Source: Onchidella celtica (lineage: Eukaryota; Mollusca; Gastropoda; Systellommatophora; Onchidiidae). Taken from it: 64,000 bases of DNA. The notes under the pieces are model-generated. The model searched no databases. It had not been told where the DNA came from and saw only the letters and a program-made list of their open reading frames with translations. The stretch is from the NCBI GenBank assembly GCA_963931925.1, contig OZ007569.1, forward strand, positions 41,876,021 to 41,940,020, read 5' to 3'. The position numbers and the translations under genes are program-made. This document shows, piece after piece, positions 34,432 through 46,319 of the stretch (position 1 is the first letter of the stretch; each line of letters begins with the position of its first letter).

Positions 34432-34717
34432 AGGCCAGTTTACACTAGTAGGTTTTAGGAATAGAAAAAAGGAATGGGGGACTGTATGGGAAGAACTCTC
34501 TTAGCTTTCCGTCTTTCGTTTTCCGATTTCCCCCTTCGAAATGTTGTTTGTTTACACTGGTCTGTTTTCTGAACGAGAAATGATGTGCATCGTTTGTTTT
34601 GGTCATGTTTTGAAGGGGGAAATCGGAAAACAAAAGACGGAAAGCAAAGAGAGTTCTTCCCACACAGTCCCCCATTCCTTTTTTCTATTCCTAAAACCTA
34701 CCAGTGTAAACTGGCCT
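34432..34717. mobile_element. MITE-like hairpin element, about 105-bp inverted arms
   Basis: The left arm starts AGGCCAGTTTACACTAG at 34432 and its near-perfect complement ends at 34717. The arms (about 34432-34541 and 34612-34717) match along GGTTTTAGGAATAGAAAAAA and onward, with a spacer of about 70 bp. A 3-bp direct repeat TAT flanks both ends (34429-34431 and 34718-34720). It is non-coding and folds almost entirely into one hairpin. Superfamily is unknown. Confidence 0.75.
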
Positions 34718-37700
34718 TATGCAACATCTTCGTAAACCACCGTCCTGCCAAATGTTTCCACGAAGCGAATCGCGCAGAGTGCCTAAAGCAGGGGGGTCAA
34801 ATCCCGTCCGCTACTGCTAGCTTGTAGACTTGCCACCTGCTGTAGGGGTTGAATTTGATACGCGTATACACAAAGTTTAGTAAATCACATAAGCCAAGTC
34901 TGAAAAGTATAGGCCTAGATCTACTTTGTCATGTCATGACACACGTTCTGTCTAAAGTCGCTGGCAATAGTTTGTTAATGTTGCTGTGTTTATGAAATGA
35001 TTCACCACATGCCCGACAAGTTACACTGTTACAAATTGATTATCCGTGTCAACACAAGTGTAGGAGAACAGAGTTGGGAATAAGAGTTAGGTCAAAGGTC
35101 ATGTAATTTGGCCTAGGATTGATTGGCATTGGCGAATAAATATCCGCCAATTATTTATAACTCGCTCTGAAAAAGTTAATCTTTCTCTGTCTCTCTCTCT
35201 TTCCAGGCTAGAAAAAAAAAAAAGCAACTCTATTGTAACTCTGTTGCATACCTTGTTTTGAAAAAAAAAAAAAAAAAAGAAAGATGCATGCGGAGTTTTA
35301 TCAGGATCAGACTAAGCATGCACATTTTGAAACAATGAGAGCATGAAAGAAAACTCACAAGGAAGGTTGTTAAATATAGCCTACGGTGCAGGAGAAAATC
35401 TAATTGAAATCCTGTCTTTGGTGCCGAGCTGACTAGTCTATAGATCTAATATACGGTGTGTGACATCCTGGCGCCTGCTATTGCTGTCACAATACGGAAA
35501 ACCACAGGTCCGCCGATTCATTCAGCACCAGTCCACTTTTTTCGTGGCATATGTTGAGGACAATCTTCAATCCCCACGGCAGAATATATCCAGAGTTCGC
35601 AACCAGGGTTGCATTTTGTTTAGGTCGACATAGAGATGCAAAATAGTATAATGTAGAAATTATACACAGATTCAACAGACCTGTGGCCATTAGGCATATT
35701 TCGTAAGCTAATTTTTTTGGGGGACGGTCCAACAGGATTTTTGCAAATCCCAGAGAAATGTGCAAGACATACACACACACACACCTTTGGTTGCTAATTC
35801 ATTTTCCCAAAGTGCAAGCAGTGCATGTTTGAGAGAGGGTGGGGCTTGTTGGCCTGGCAACTCACCGCGTTCTTTAGGTGGCCTGTAGGTCACGCAGAAT
35901 TTTATGTCGGCAGTGACGAGTGTTGTTGCATAGGCGACTCCTCTCGGAAGGAAATCAGTCTGGTGAACAGATGTTCATGACGGAAAAAAATGTATTGTAT
36001 AGCCTAGTGTGTAATACATCGATTTATTATTACAGTGTATTATTATTTTTGATGAGTCACCATTTGCGCTGAGTTTTGTTTGCATCGTGAATTTTAAAAA
36101 AAAAAAAATTTTTTTTGGAAAATTTGTTGATCGTTTTAGGAATAGGTTTAACTAGTTACTACATATAATACAGGTATGGAATTAATGCGTGCCATTAATT
36201 TCTTCACACCCCTTTCCCTCACGTTTTCCAGCTTTGCACGTGCAAAATTAATGGCCATGCCGCTTTGTCTCCGGCAGTTGAAAATATTACATTTACATAG
36301 GCTATGGTCCTGTAATTATGGCTGTTGTTATCTTTTCTGGTTTATATGTTGCCATAACCATGTATGCTGACTGCAGCTGTGACAATAACTAATTAGGTCT
36401 GCGGTCTTAAAAAAATGAAAAAGCCACTATAAGGGCTGTTACCATTTGCACTGGAACTGTTGCTCACCCTGCTAGGTACATCGCTGCACGGACTTTTATC
36501 ACAACGACGGTCTTATCCACTCACCCCTGTTATTGCTACAGCTGCTGTGTTCTGCAGCTTCTTGCACCGACCTGTTATCTTGTGTTCAAATCTGGACGCA
36601 ACACAGGTTGACCATGCAAGGTCTCCAGATCGCATAATGTCGCCGTGAGCGCAGTCGTTGTTCGAACGGCAGCTGTTTCCATCAAAGTAACATGTAATTG
36701 GCCATAAAATTTAAAAAAAAACAAAAAACTATCTCATTCCATCCCAGAAAAACGACAAGACAGCGATGTAACTGGTAAAAACTCGGGCCAGTTTGAGTGA
36801 GGATTAGGATTACATTTGCCCTGCCCAATCCTTTGTCAGAGCTATGGAAATTGTCCACAATATGGTTGCAAAAAACATATGGGCCCAATTGGAAATTCTT
36901 TTGCTGCAAGGCCCAAATAGCTTGTACTTAAACATATGATAGTATGGGATCGTGTTTATGTTAACCGGCACTGCATAATATATAAAAATCAGGGAGCGAT
37001 TATCTGTTTGTGTGTAATAGAAGTAGTTCCTCTGGGTTCAGATTAGATCTCACAGGTGTGTAAGAGACTGTAATTCCGACTGTTGTAGGAGAGGAAATTG
37101 CCCAAGTCTGTACTAATAATTCATAAGTGCAGCTCATCGTAAGTCGACTACTCCCGTTCATGCCAGATCTGAAAGGAAAACAAACTGGAGATCGAGTCCT
37201 TTTAAACGGGGGGGGGGGGGGGATGGGGATTAGAGAATCGACTCCCGTCTGTGTGTAAATGTGTTGTACCACACCCTCATGTAACAGCTGTCTGCGATTG
37301 GCTGATTCGATGGACGTGACACGGGATGCTGCCCATTGCTCACAAGACGTATAGGCTAGACTCTACTCCCTTTTCAACGTCCGTTCTCCCCGATCAGTCA
37401 GTATACTTACGTTATGCTGATGCAATAAATGCATTGCGTGAGACGTTAGCGTGTGTGCAAGGGTGGAAACTTGTGGGTTTGGGGTTTGGGGGGGGGGGGG
37501 GAATCTCTCAGCTTTTAACGTGGCTGGTAGACAGTATCACTGCTGATCTCAAAGATGGTGTATCGCGAGAGTGTTACATGTTGCAGCGAGTGCGCCTCAC
37601 CTGACAGTTTTGTCCTCTCTGCCAGTGAAAATGCTGAACAATATTGCTCCCGCTTCACTTGAAGCAGATGTATAACACTGTTGTATGTTCGAACATCGCC

Positions 37701-37963
37701 ATCCTGCAGTGCACATAATAATACATGTATCAATTTGCAAAACAGCCTGCACAATTTCATTTGTGCCCCGGTGTCTTTGATCACATTCAAATGACATGTT
37801 AATTGACGTGGATGTAAAAGGAAAGACAGGAAATTTTCTCGTCGAACCAGACCCTCCCAGGCAGCTACTTTTCCCCCCGCTCCTTTTCACTCTCCTGTCC
37901 ACTGTACTGCCCTACTGTCTTGTCGAGTGTCTTCACCCACTCAAATTCCTTTCCATCTCTTAA

Positions 37964-39470
37964 GCCCTGTTCACATGTAGACGTTGTACGTGCCTGCTTT
38001 GTAAGCGCGTCTTTTACACGCGAGTGTTTTGAAAATACGCGCAGATTACTGTTCACATAGATCGTGTTTTGTAGGCAGTTTTTATAGACGGTGTTTTTGC
38101 CACTGTGTTGTACTTCAGTGCACAATTTGCCTGCTAACAGCAATAGTAATGTTTTGAATATTGAATAAACCATACCCACATGTCATGGAATCCTCCCCCA
38201 TCTATCGAGAGAATTTTTTCCAGGTGTTTTGCCTGAGCAACATGTCTTTATGTTGTGGAATACTGCTGTCATACAAGCACGGGTTGCTCCATACTAGTTC
38301 TATAAGTTTCTCATAAACTTGTACAGAGTACTTCATTTTGTGGATACACGAACTAGGCCTAGATGCAAGATCGTCCCGATGCACAAGGTACCCGGTATTT
38401 GTGGTATTTAAACTTATTGTGCATCTTACTCTTGACCCTTCTTTCTAAAGCCCTGTTCACATGTAAGCTGTTTTCAGCGCGGTAGATGTACGCGCGTCTT
38501 TTGCAAAAATACGCCCATGTATTTAATGTTTGTTGCTGTTCACATGCAAGCTGAAACACGCGCCGAAAACGCGCTAGCTGTTTGCGGTGTTTTGAAAATA
38601 CGCTACCCGAGGCGATTTTTCTCTGCTTCCCGGCACGGTTTTTGTAATGGTAGAAGGGGAGTGTCACCCGAGCCATCACTTCCCGTCGGTGAACTTTGGT
38701 CTTGTTGAACTTGTATTTAAAATTAATTTTTTGAAATTTTCAAACCTTTATTGAATCGGAAAAACAATAGCATTTTCGAAATCAGCGCATCAAAGTATGC
38801 AAAGTCTACGCGTAAGCGCGCCTTTTTATTGCGTGATAACTGAAATATTTATTTCAAGCCTTTTTTTTTCTGGAACAGAGGGAAGGGAACAAAAAGCGAC
38901 ACACCTTGCTGGTGTCTTTGTCTTCTGTTCACTCTCTCCGACCGAAGGCTCTTTTACATAATTATAGATGCAAGCTTGTGCTGATGCACAATGTACCGGG
39001 TATATTATAAAGTTTAAATACCACAAATACCGGGTACATTGTGCACCAGGACAGTCTTTCATCTAGGTCTAGTAAAAGTGTATCCACAAAATGAGTGCTT
39101 CACAAGATGATAAAACGCACCATATTGTTTCCTATATCTGAGTATATCATGCACCCAGAAACGACGTCCATTTTTGGAACATGTGAGCTTGGCTTTTATA
39201 AGTAAAGATATCATTAGATCATTAGTGTTTTACAACTTCTAATAAAAGGCTGAGCAAATCTAAGCGTTGGCTCTTGCTTGCAGCCATAGCTCAAGTTGTG
39301 CACTGAGGTCACTGAGGTACAACACAGTGACAAAATCACCGCCTATAAAAACTGCCTGCAAAACGCGATCCATGTAAACAGTAATCTGCGCGGTTTTCCA
39401 AAACGCTCGCGTGTAAAAGGCGCGCTGACAAAACAGGCACGTACAAAACACGTCTACATGTGAACAGGGC
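37964..39470. mobile_element. Long inverted-repeat (foldback-type) DNA element with TTAA flanks
   Basis: It begins GCCCTGTTCACATGTAGACG at 37964 and ends with the complement at 39470; both ends are bordered by TTAA. The arms extend inward with roughly 85-90% match for at least 165 bp. After a gap they pair again through the TTTGTGGATACAC and GGTACCCGGTATTTGTGG blocks (38330-38408 against about 38985-39085). A further copy of the terminal sequence, GCCCTGTTCACATGTAAGC, starts at 38450 in the middle, suggesting one element inserted in another. No transposase frame is present. It is a non-autonomous element in EHD intron 1. Confidence 0.8.
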
Positions 39471-41127
39471 TTAACGCACCAGTTTCAATTTCAGCGCAGC
39501 CGCTCTTCATGTCTTCGGCTATCAGACCGAAAATTCATTAGGGCTATCGTTTCTAGCTCTTCTCTTCTTCCCCCCAGCGCCCTCATTCAGCCTTCAAAGC
39601 GCACCCTCCCCCTTCGTGACCAGAATACTTTGCAATGAGTCATAATTATTGCACATTGTTCTTCGGGCTCGCTCAAATATTATGTTGTTTGGGCTACAGC
39701 TTTGATGAACATGTTTATTATTATATATTAAACTCTTACCCGATCAGCCACGAGTTTCCACCGAATGTGACAGTTTCATGTGATCAAATTTTTAAATGTT
39801 GAATGAGTAATGTCATTGAAACATGTTTTTCAAATATTCAGAATTTCTTCCGTGTTCTTCTCTTTTCTGTCTTCCCCCCTCCCCCCTCACTTACCATGCA
39901 GTGTCCCGCGTGATGAGGGCACCCTGACATTTTCATTCAATTTGTTTTTATTAATTAACCAGCCATGATTATATTTGGCATACCTGAACCAAGCACAATA
40001 GATGAGCTAGTTTTGCCACGAGAGGATTCACGTATATAATGTATTTCCTTTTGCCCCCCTGTGACAAAAGGTGTAGCGTACATACGGTAATGTCAATGGA
40101 GGCAGAGCGCCAGCCGGTGCTATTGATGTCTGCAGCCCTTTGATCAACCAAATGGTGTCGCGCGCACTACTTTTATGGTTTTTGCTTTGAATACTGTTAT
40201 GACAGGTCTTTAAGTTAATATACAACAGGGTCAGGGAAGTACCGAGTGGCGCTGGATAGTAAGTTCCCGGTGTGCGCTCATGTACACGTGTGTATCAATT
40301 TGTCACCTACGCAGATTATGTTTGTCTAAGCAACTGCCTTATAATCGTGCCAGCCCTGAACAAGATACAGAAAGCAAACAGTGTAGAATCAGATTGTGCT
40401 ATTGTGTTGTTGTCTATGTCCTCGGTTTGTTCCACCAGGAAGGGAACTTTAAAGCCCCTGCGCTCTTTGCGCCCAAACTGAAATCCTAATAAATATATAT
40501 TTTTTTTTTTCTTTATGTTCAGTTTCATGAGCTTCATTGATTTCAAATTTGATAAATAATCCTGGTGCCCCATGTGTTTGGCTCTGATCTATCATACTGA
40601 AATCGTAAGTTGGAGTGGTCTCAAGAGTGCTTTGAAACACCTGTTATTATTTTTCTCTCTATTCTTTCTCTTTCCTTAAGAATCAGCAGTTTTTGTCCCC
40701 GGGGTCTTCATCTGAATACAGCATACACACTGGAATTATAAAAAATAAACTACCATTTACTGCAGTCGTGTTGGTGTGGGATCATTTCATTCATTCTTTC
40801 CATCCTTTGTTATTTCTTTCTCTTTGTTTCCATATCTCTCCATAGACTCAGTTTTTAAAGACAGCTACACATGGAAAAGTAGGACCAAAGCTGTCAGGCC
40901 GTGTCTTAGGTTACTTAAGTATGTTCTACCTGTTTGACCTTAGACAAGCAGTATTTACTTATTGTCTCATGGTGCAAGTCTTTGGGATCATATCTTTTAC
41001 ATCTGACATTATCTTGGTACGTCACCCTTCTTTAAAGGTACATGTACTGTGTTCCTTTGCACAGCCAGCCTCAGTCCAGTAATCTAGTGTTAAACAAAAG
41101 TACCAATGTTGTTTCTTTTAAAGGGAT

Positions 41128-41250
41128 CCTAGTTTTTTTTTTTTTGTGAAACCAATTGCACTAACTTGTTGTACTTGGGTCTAGGTTTTTTTGTGAAATC
41201 AAAAATGGATTAACCTGCTATACTGGGGTCCAGATCTTGTGACTGAAATC
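41128..41250. repeat. Short diverged tandem repeat, about 50-bp unit
   Basis: Three imperfect blocks start near 41128, 41181 and 41230, each with a CTAG-TTTTTTTGTGAAATCAA-like pattern. Low complexity may contribute. Confidence 0.35.
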
Positions 41251-42259
41251 AAATAGGGTAGTCATATTTTATCCTACTTAACAGACGCCTGGGTAAAGTT
41301 AGTGTGAGGCAAGGGACCAGGTGTTATCACTTATTGCTTCTGTTGATCACATACCACAAACAGTTAACCGATCTTATCAGATCATAAAAGGGTCATAAAG
41401 TATTTAAAATATTGACTGAACATAATTAATAAACACCCAAATTCCTCCATGGACACTGCTGCAGTCTGTAGTTATTTGCATTGTTTTTCATATTGTATGC
41501 AGCTGTACATCAATGTCAGACTCAACTTTGGGGTGAGGTAAATGTAACAGCATTAGAGAGTAATGTTTGGGTATGCTATAAATTTCCAAAACTTTCAAAT
41601 AGAGAAACATGGCTTTAGTCATCCAATTTGTGGCAAGTAAATGATCTACTTGGATGAATAGAAAATATTAAAATTCAAGAGTGTATTATAAGATGCATGT
41701 GAAATTTCAGAAAGATAGTCAAGAAATAAATAAATTATTCCCAAAAACGCTCTTTATTTTTTTCTTTAAAGAAAACAAAATATAATAGAGCTGGCTGCTT
41801 TTAGAAGGGCGTATCATAGCGTACGAGTTACATGTACATATGAGTCCCAGTTTGAAAGAATGGAGAGCTGGAAGAATGTGAGCGCCATTGTGTCATTATT
41901 GCCTCAGATACATTTATCTCAGGCATTGTTTGGTCTGTATCTTTAAACATATGTAAATATTCACAGTTGTCAACAGATAGGGGTTGCAATTTATTTCCAT
42001 TCTAGGTTGTATGAAAATTATTGGGGCAGTTTCGTTGTTTACAAATGGTGGTTTCATTCAGGCAGTTCTGTGGTTTTATACTCTGTGCTCCTTGCCTGTC
42101 AGTAAGTGTAAACTACAGTATTCACATCATTTCCAGCAGTCTGAGTTTATTGTACAGAAATTAGCTTGACTTTGAAACAAATACTGTCTGTTGTTGTTAA
42201 GTGACATTTTATAGATTAGTGCTTCACATGTCTGAACTGAACTTTTTGTTTCCCCACAG

Positions 42260-42463
42260 GTACATGCCTTCATCATTGCCCAGCTGAAGAAGGAAATGCC
42301 TTCCATGTTTGGTAAAGACTCAAAGAAGAAAGAGCTTATCAACAAGTTGCCAGATATCTTTGCACAACTACAGCGTGAACACCAGATTTCTCCTGGAGAT
42401 TTCCCCGACTGTAAACGGATGCAGGAGCAGCTACAGCATCAAGATTTTACCAAATTTCACCAG
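42260..42463 (+). CDS. EHD1: EHD1/EHD3-type ATPase, coding exon 2
   Basis: This exon of exactly 68 codons (residues 306-373) lies between CCCCACAG and GTAAAC. It encodes the helical segment VHAFIIAQLKKEMPSMFGKD to FTKFHQ, including REHQISPGDFP, which is nearly identical in vertebrate EHDs. This helical region packs against the G domain and forms the lipid-binding tip of the EHD dimer. Both flanking introns are phase 0. Confidence 0.96.
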
Positions 42464-43786
42464 GTAAACAGTAATTTTAATGGTTTCATGACCATAATAT
42501 TTTATCAGGGGTGGCCAAACTGGCTTAATGGAAGAGCCACATGCGGTAAACTTCAGATGTTCGAGGGCCACAAGATATGAGTAAAATTTATACACGTTTG
42601 TATTGTTACATGCACACATATTGTGACAAAAATTTTATATAAATATTAAGAAATACATATTTACTCACATATGCAGTTTTTTAAACTGTTAATTTGTATT
42701 ACTTCCAGTAATCACAAAGTACACATATATACTGAATGTTTTCAGAATCTTGACTTATGATTGTTTTAACTATACTGAGTATAATAATATTAAATACGGC
42801 ACTAAACTACAGGAACATCTAAAAAAAAATGTGTGAATTTACACTTCAGTAACAAAATAAGATTGCCAAACATGAACCTAAAGTAGTTTTTAAAAAAATG
42901 TGATGAAAAAAGGAGCTCAGACAACATCTTTCCACAAGCTGCATATTGAAGACCAAAGAGCTGCAAGTGGCTCATAAACCATATAGTTTGGCCACCACTG
43001 CAGTCTTCTGATGAACAGATTTATTGCAATACGAGATGAGTTGTCTGTTATGGTGTGCAGTTTAATATATTACATGTACTTATTTTCTTTTCTTCTATTT
43101 TTTAAAATAAAAAACCATTCTGGAGGTAGTGTACATGACAAATCTCTATTGATTTTGCACAAAGTCAAGTTACTACATGTCATTACATGTCATTACATGT
43201 ATTCCTATTACCTTTGTACATTTTACAGTTGTGTCCATATGCCCATTTTTCGATAGTTGTATATTATTTATTTAATACCTATACTTTTGTAATCATGTGA
43301 AAACATAAATGAAGAATAAAAGAAAGAGAGGACAGATTATGTTTTGTAATATAAACTGGCATAGCCATATTCCAGGACACCGCTAAAATCATTTTGGATG
43401 TAAGGTGTCTTTAATAAGATTCTTTAAATGCTCGAAACATAAATAAAAACTTTGATATTTGTCTATAAAGTCTAAAGTGAAGCGTAAACTAAAAATTATG
43501 ACAATGGCCATTGTAAAAAATGTAATTAACCTGGATCCTTCCTCTGGTGTGTCTGATTAAATAGAGACATTAAAATGTGGGTATGAATTATCATAGCTGA
43601 TTTCTTGGTGGAATCAATGTAAACTGCAGTAACATTTTCATTTATCACTTTTCTCATGTCTTGCTTAAATTCATTCTACCCTCTTTCTTAAAAACTTCTT
43701 TTATCCTCCTTTTCTGGGTGTGTGTAGATTGAATGAATGAATTTCACATAGATTTTGAAATTTGCTCATTTGTCTTTTGTTCACAG
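42464..43786 (+). other. EHD intron 2
   Basis: This 1,323-bp intron runs from GTAAAC to TTTGTTCACAG. A 495-bp hAT-like MITE fills 42506-43000. A short triplet of CATTACATGT is near 43168-43200. No coding content. Confidence 0.85.
42506..43000. mobile_element. hAT-like MITE in EHD intron 2
   Basis: It starts CAGGGGTGGCCAAACTGGC and ends AGTTTGGCCACCACTG, inverted ends typical of hAT (Charlie-like) elements. Subterminal words GAGCCACATG and AAGTGGCTC also pair. The 8 bp beside each end do not match, so the target duplication has decayed or an end is slightly misplaced. No transposase remains. Confidence 0.65.
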
Positions 43787-44302
43787 CTGAAGCCAAAACT
43801 TTTGGAAACTGTTGATCACATGCTTGCTACTGACATCGCCCGCCTTATGCAAATGATCCCGGCAGAGGAACGGGAACAGATAGAGAACAAAGAAGCAAAT
43901 GGAAACATCCATGGAGGTGCCTTTGAGGGCTACACTGAGAGTCCATTTGGGGTTGGTCGTGGTGAAGGTGTGGATGCCGGCCGCGGAGAGCATGAATGGA
44001 TTGTGGAGGGCAGCAAGTATGAGTATGACGACACTTTTACCAAGCTCAATCCAGTTGATGGGAAAATTTCTGGGGCTGCGGCGAAATCTGAAATGGTCAA
44101 ATCCAAATTGCCAAACACTGTGTTGTCTAAGGTGTGGAAGTTGGCAGACATTGATCGTGACGGCATGCTTGATGCAGATGAGTGGGCTCTAGCCAATCAT
44201 CTGATTAAGATCAAACTAGAAGGTCATGATCTTCCCAACATTTTGCCTGACCATCTAATACCCCCAACTAAACGAGAAGGGACTGCTGCACTTGCAACAT
44301 AA
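43787..44302 (+). CDS. EHD1: EHD1/EHD3-type ATPase, coding exon 3 with EH domain
   Basis: Residues 374-544 start LKPKLLETVDHMLATDIARL, the end of the helical domain. A linker with ESPFGVGRGEG follows, then the C-terminal EH domain (about 449-544). The EH domain has the EF-hand loop DIDRDGMLDADE (494-505) with all calcium-coordinating positions, and the conserved W in VWKLAD that lines the NPF-peptide pocket. The tail LIPPTKREGTAALAT replaces the vertebrate PPSKRRHE-type end. The stop is TAA at 44300-44302. The EH domain recruits NPF-containing partners such as rabenosyn- and MICAL-type proteins (family knowledge). Confidence 0.96.
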   Translation: MKPKLLETVDHMLATDIARLMQMIPAEEREQIENKEANGNIHGGAFEGYTESPFGVGRGEGVDAGRGEHEWIVEGSKYEYDDTFTKLNPVDGKISGAAAKSEMVKSKLPNTVLSKVWKLADIDRDGMLDADEWALANHLIKIKLEGHDLPNILPDHLIPPTKREGTAALAT

Positions 44303-46105
44303 TGGACATTCTCTAGTGACTGAAATCCCCAGGTCTGCAGCAATGTGGTAGACACGGAGTTGTAACTTGATTAGTTTGCAAATAAACCATTTACATTTTA
44401 AAATCACTATAGATGCATGCTGTAGAAATTGGGCGTCAACCCATTGCATAGCTGAACCAAAATATGACGGTTGATGAGCACAATGATGAGGCAAATATTT
44501 TGATCATGTTTTACACATTGTTAAACTTTTCAGTTGCACAATATGATGATATACACGATGTTTGTATGTAAAATGTTATGTCATGGAAAATTAGCTAAAT
44601 AGCTATAGGCTCTCTTTGTTGGGGACCTACTTGAAAACATTCACCAAACTACCAAATGTGGTAGCAATATCAAATCGACAAATAGCAATTTTGGCGAGTA
44701 GAACTATGTTAAGGTCAAGAGAAAAACAAAAGAGTTCAGGTTGGACTGCAAAGTTAAAGGGGTATACTAACTACAGTAAAACTTACACGCTGATTCCTGA
44801 TAGTAATGGGAACATCAAATGAAGGAATGATTTGATGCAAGGGTCATAAATTTGTTTTCTTTTCACTTATTTGGTACGTTTTTAAAGCATATTTTGATAT
44901 CTGGATGCCAAAATTTCATGGCCATCCGTATTTGTGTTTGTAATTGCAGAATTTTCAGAATTAAGTACCTATGAAATAGATTTCAATAGATACCTTTCTG
45001 TATGGGCAGAATGAATTACCTGAACATTTGAAAGGGATATATATCCATAAGTTAACCATTTCCTTGAGTGGAGCATATTTATCATGAATAGAATTATTAC
45101 AATTGGTTATGGTATTTTGCATGATGTTTGTATACATCATAAATTATCAGGATGAAAATATGTCTGATTATTTATTGAAAAATGATTACCCATAACAAAT
45201 CGCACATTTTTTTATTTTTTTTTAGCTCTTCGCTCTTAACATCATCTCTTAAATCTTCCAGGACTCTCTGAACTCTTTGTACATTTCCATCCATGGTTGA
45301 CTTTCATCATTGAGGAACACTGACAAAAAACACAGCAAACTTTGGGAATAAGGAAAAGATAGAGAAACAGTATTGTTTGCATAGCTTGTCAGCATTGTTC
45401 AGAATAAATGCTTTTAAAGAAGGCAACATGATATTAATGTTGGCTGGTCATGTTGTTGTGGAGAGGAAAGTATATGAATGTTGATACTTTTCTGACTGTC
45501 AGTCCCTTCCAATACTGATGTCCCACATTTTTGCTAATAAAACTGTCATAATGGCTGACAAGTGATTGAAACTTCGGATCAAGCTTGTCTGATATGCATT
45601 GAATCATTGTTGCTCAACTGTTCAAATTTTTCCTTCAGTGGGTTTCACATGTTTGCCCACGTTATGTTATTTTGGTAATCCAAGTATGCTTGAAGTTTTT
45701 CATTTTATCCATATTGCTTTTGTTTATTTGATTCTGTTTAACTGTTCTTGAATGTTATTGCATCATAAGAGGTTTGTACTTGGATATCAAACCTCATGAA
45801 ATGATTTTTATTTAAACTTCCAATTTATTGATGCCCGTCTTGCTACTATTGAACAACACTTACCTTATTAATTATGTGTATCACAAGGTGGATGCTCAGC
45901 TTTGGTGGCTTAATATCTGGTGTAAGTGAGATATAGTTTTTGCTAGGGTAGATATGTATTGTATGAAAACGTGGGACCTGATATAAGATAATTTCAAATA
46001 TTTTTTATTCAGTGCACACCATTCAAACTCAATAAAAGATAGACATTGTGTGACAGTCATGTCCCCAAGTGGTTCTGCAGTTGTGTAGTAGGTGTAAATG
46101 ATTGT

Positions 46106-46319
46106 GTATTTGCCATATTGTCATATGTGCAGTTTAGCCTTTTCGAGAAAGAGGATTAGAGTTTAGTTGGCAAAAGGGCTAAAGTGCATGAAACAAGTCA
46201 TAATCTCAAAAAGTTCTTAACCAATTGGAATATCACTTACACATAATGAAATTAAGAGTGAGAGAACCACTTCCATGACAAAATCGGCAAAATGTCACAT
46301 ACAACAATATGGCAAATAC
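46106..46319. repeat. Short inverted-repeat element
   Basis: GTATTTGCCATATTGT at 46106-46121 is exactly complementary to 46304-46319, and adjoining CATATGTG/CACATAC words also pair. A 214-bp MITE-like unit is plausible. No target duplication is evident. Confidence 0.45.

Larger units (their letters stand above)
21549..42259 (+). other. EHD intron 1 (20.7 kb)
   Basis: Donor GTAGGC is at 21549 and acceptor TTTGTTTCCCCACAG ends at 42259; phase 0. It holds a decayed LINE (about 22290-23075), a 78-bp duplicated block (31364 and 32096), a hairpin MITE (34432-34717), a long inverted-repeat element (37964-39470), and many poly-C/poly-G runs (for example near 26791, 26856, 27070, 27370, 30740, 31781, 37207 and 37490). 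None of its short open frames shows recognisable similarity, and the flanking exons join without a gap in the protein, so no further EHD exon is missing. Confidence 0.85.
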
